From the NCBI RefSeq assembly GCF_015708085.1, contig NZ_JADNYM010000033.1, positions 1 to 46,269 of the forward strand: a stretch of DNA of 46,269 nucleotides, given 5' to 3'. The stretch is from Arthrobacter terrae (GTDB lineage Bacteria; Actinomycetota; Actinomycetes; Actinomycetales; Micrococcaceae). Under the pieces are notes generated by a model. The model was not told the origin of the DNA and did no database searches. It saw nothing but the letters and a program-made list of their open reading frames with translations. Made by a program: the position numbers and the translations under genes. Below are positions 44,143 through 46,269 of the stretch, in pieces; the stretch's first letter is position 1; each line of letters begins with the position of its first letter.

Positions 44143-45650
44143 GCGACGCACCCGTCAGTGTCCCGGACGTGAGCGGCCCGTTGCTGAGTCGCAAAACCTT
44201 CGATGCGCCGCCGCCCGCCCCGGTGCGGATCGTGCACCTGGGGCTCGGTGCCTTTCATCGCGCCCACCAGGCCTGGTACACCCAGCACGCCGATCCGAAA
44301 GGCGAGTGGGGAATTGCGGCTTTCACCGGACGTAGGCCGGACGCCGCGCTAACCCTGGCTGCCCAAGATGGGCTCTACACGCTAATCGAACGCGCGGATA
44401 GTGGTGACAGCTTCGAAGTCATCACGAGCATTGTCGAGGCCAATGACGGTGCCGATGTAGCCCGGCTGCTCGAACTGGTGGCAGCACCGTCGACGGCACT
44501 GGTGACCCTGACAATAACCGAGGCGGCCTACCATCTCGGCGCGGACGGCGAATTGGATGCCGGCGATCCGGCCGTAGCAGCTGACATCAAATTGCTCGCG
44601 GCGCGGACGGCTGCCGGCGGCCCTTTCGTGAACGACGACGAAATGAATGACGACGATGTGAACGATGACGGCGGCGAGTCCCGCCGGTGGGCGAGGACAG
44701 CGACGGGACGGCTGGTGCAGGCGCTGGACGCCCGGCGACGCTCCGGCGCGGGGCCCATCGCAATCGTCTCCTGCGACAATTTGGCACACAACGGCGCCGC
44801 TGCACGCACGGCCGTGCAGGGCCTCGCCGCTGCGGCTGATCCGGAGTTGACCGCTTGGATTGACGAAAATGTGAGCTTTGTCAGTACCTCGGTGGACCGG
44901 ATTACGCCTCGTACCACGGATGCCGAGCTGGAGCTGGTGGCGGCGTCGTCGGGACTGCGCGATGCTGCCCCGGTGGTCACCGAGCCGTTCAGGAACTGGG
45001 TGCTCAGCGGAGACTTCCCCGCAGGCCGCCCGGAGTGGGAGCGTGCCGGGGCTGTTTTTGTGGACGACATTGAACCGTTTGAGAACCGCAAGCTGTGGCT
45101 GCTCAATGGTGCCCATTCGCTGCTGGCCTACGCCGGTCAGTTGCGCGGACACAGCACCGTCGCTCAGGCGCTGGCTGATCCGGATTGCCGGGCATGGATG
45201 ACGGCCTTCTGGGACGAGGCGCAGGACGACTTGCCGGTGGCGGGTCTGGGCATTCCGGATTACCGGGAGGCCCTGTTGAAACGCTTCAGTAACAGCCGGA
45301 TAACACATTATCTGGCGCAGATTGCCATGGACGGTTCCAGCAAATTGCGAATGCGTGCCTTTCCGGTCCTTAAAGCCGAGTTGACTGCGGGCCGTTCCGG
45401 GGAGGCCGCGGCCCGGATGATCGGTTCCTGGATCGCTTTCCTGCGCGCCTCCCGGGCCGCCGGAACCGCAGTGGAGGACACCAAGACCGCCGAGCTTGAA
45501 GCGGCGCTGGCATTGCCTGCGGGGGAGGACATCGGCGGGCTGCTGGAGCTGCTGGATCCAACTCTTGCGGCCAACGTCGAAGTGCGGAATCGCGTGCAGA
45601 AACTAGCCGAAAGATTGTCCAACGCTGTCCCTGGCCCCGCGGCCCCCTAA
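44139..45650 (+). CDS. uxuB: Mannitol-dehydrogenase-family oxidoreductase (fructuronate-reductase-like)
   Basis: The 503-residue protein has the N-terminal Rossmann motif (VRIVHLGLGAFHRAHQAWYT) and the family catalytic signature K-x4-N-x2-H (RKLWLLNGAHSLLAYAG). Placed directly after uxaC with a GTGA overlap, it most likely reduces D-fructuronate to D-mannonate with NADH (UxuB role). Altronate or mannitol activity cannot be excluded from sequence. Residues about 164-178 are a repeated acidic insert (see repeat). Confidence 0.88.
   Translation: MSDAPVSVPDVSGPLLSRKTFDAPPPAPVRIVHLGLGAFHRAHQAWYTQHADPKGEWGIAAFTGRRPDAALTLAAQDGLYTLIERADSGDSFEVITSIVEANDGADVARLLELVAAPSTALVTLTITEAAYHLGADGELDAGDPAVAADIKLLAARTAAGGPFVNDDEMNDDDVNDDGGESRRWARTATGRLVQALDARRRSGAGPIAIVSCDNLAHNGAAARTAVQGLAAAADPELTAWIDENVSFVSTSVDRITPRTTDAELELVAASSGLRDAAPVVTEPFRNWVLSGDFPAGRPEWERAGAVFVDDIEPFENRKLWLLNGAHSLLAYAGQLRGHSTVAQALADPDCRAWMTAFWDEAQDDLPVAGLGIPDYREALLKRFSNSRITHYLAQIAMDGSSKLRMRAFPVLKAELTAGRSGEAAARMIGSWIAFLRASRAAGTAVEDTKTAELEAALALPAGEDIGGLLELLDPTLAANVEVRNRVQKLAERLSNAVPGPAAP
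44628..44672 (+). repeat. Three 15-bp units in the uxuB-like gene
   Basis: Units at 44628, 44643 and 44658 encode VNDDE, MNDDD and VNDDG. They form an acidic surface insert in the Rossmann part. Confidence 0.85.
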
Positions 45651-45748
45651 GTCCAAACAAACCGTGACCGGTGGTTTCAGGCAGTGTTGCTGCAACCGGA
45701 AGCGTCGACCCTGCATTTCCCCACCCGCTTTCGTTGAAAGGAATCTCC
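45651..45748 (+). promoter_or_regulatory. Possible operator and hairpin before the mannonate dehydratase gene
   Basis: AAACC-N9-GGTTT (45659-45677) and the perfect palindrome GTTGCTGCAAC (45686-45696) lie in this 98-base gap. Neither fits TTGNCAA-N4-TTGNCAA. The gene after it may be read through from uxuB or have its own control. Confidence 0.35.
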
Positions 45749-46269
45749 ATGAAAATCACCGCTGCTGATGTGGTTGTTAGTAGTCCGTCGAGGAATTTTG
45801 TGACGTTGAAGATCACCACGGATGAGGGTTTTACGGGGTTGGGGGATGCGACGTTGAATGGGCGTGAGCTCGCCGTTGCAGCGTACCTGACCGAGCATGT
45901 GGTGCCGTTGTTGGTGGGGCGGGATCCGCACCGGATCGAGGACACCTGGCAGTTCCTGTACCGGAGCGCCTACTGGCGTCGGGGGCCGGTGACGATGGCG
46001 GCGATCGCGGCGGTGGATATGGCGTTGTGGGATATTAAGGGCAAGGTCGCGGGTTTGCCGGTGTATCAGCTGCTCGGCGGCGCCTCCCGGACGGCCCTGC
46101 GCACCTACGGGCATGCCTCCGGCCGGGATTTGCCGGAGTTGTTCGACTCGATCCGCCAGCATCTGGAGGAGGGGTATAAATCCATCCGGGTGCAGACCTC
46201 CATCCCGGGCATCAAGGCCCTCTATGGTGTTGCGGCCCAGGCACAGGCGACCGGCGAGCGCTATGATTA
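45749..46269 (+). CDS. manD: D-mannonate dehydratase (ManD/RspA type), 5' part
   Basis: About 173 residues are visible before the right edge. The start [20 protein letters not shown] is followed by [40 protein letters not shown] and [14 protein letters not shown]. This is the capping domain and first barrel part of enolase-superfamily mannonate dehydratases, which convert D-mannonate to 2-keto-3-deoxygluconate. ATG 45749 has GAAAGGA upstream. The early codons (TTG, AGT, TTT, GGG) are less GC-rich than in neighbouring genes. It completes the uronate route after uxaC and uxuB. Confidence 0.88.
   Translation, partial: MKITAADVVVSSPSRNFVTLKITTDEGFTGLGDATLNGRELAVAAYLTEHVVPLLVGRDPHRIEDTWQFLYRSAYWRRGPVTMAAIAAVDMALWDIKGKVAGLPVYQLLGGASRTALRTYGHASGRDLPELFDSIRQHLEEGYKSIRVQTSIPGIKALYGVAAQAQATGERYD

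Overview
The window is high-GC actinobacterial DNA. It most resembles a member of the Micrococcaceae (Arthrobacter sensu lato). The support is the 24-residue ribosomal protein bL37, a mycothiol-type SigR/RsrA pair, the multifunctional 2-oxoglutarate enzyme Kgd, a GuaB1-type IMPDH relative, a SAM-IV riboswitch, and DUF4193 and DUF222/HNH proteins. The genus is inferred from gene content, not proven.

Layout. 1-2.1 kb: tail of a DUF222/HNH protein, a 43-residue basic protein, and a decayed nnrD (NAD(P)HX dehydratase) overlapping a histidine phosphatase. 2.4-4.5 kb: DUF4193 zinc-ribbon protein and two membrane proteins. 4.4-6.6 kb: manganese module mntH-mntR with a candidate operator. 6.6-9.2 kb: a methyltransferase and a class-V PLP enzyme behind a SAM-IV riboswitch, with a six-unit 12-bp repeat upstream of it. 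9.2-13.2 kb: hisN, rsgA, aroA and a DoxX protein, all leftward. 13.4-15.6 kb: gluconate kinase followed by a gluconate permease broken by three separate lesions. 16-17.7 kb: an APC amino-acid permease. 17.8-19 kb: sigR-rsrA, with a visible SigR autoregulatory promoter and a second internal start. 19-20.7 kb: an overlapping operon of an Fe-S-type HTH regulator, a small membrane protein and a group III truncated haemoglobin. 20.8-24.7 kb: bL37, a quinone-oxidoreductase relative, a GNAT protein, ChaB, DUF3072, a DUF2231-Rieske fusion and a degenerate SGNH protein. 24.8-28.7 kb: kgd. 29-32.1 kb: guaB1 and an MFS exporter.

32.1-46.3 kb is a sugar-acid catabolic island. It has a CUT1-type ABC importer without an ATPase, a decayed LacI gene, two intact LacI regulators, two Gfo/Idh/MocA dehydrogenases, two TIM-barrel sugar isomerase/epimerase-like proteins, uronate isomerase, a fructuronate-reductase-like enzyme and the start of a mannonate dehydratase. 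The last three make a coherent route from hexuronate to 2-keto-3-deoxygluconate. The Gfo/Idh and TIM-barrel genes probably process an imported glycoside or modified uronide first. Three copies of one operator, TTGNCAA-N4-TTGNCAA, lie in front of the importer/first LacI gene, the Gfo/Idh operon and uronate isomerase, and tie the island into one regulon.

Two features recur across the window. One is gene decay (nnrD, gntP, one lacI). The other is short in-frame tandem duplications with 12-24 bp units, in or beside at least seven loci.
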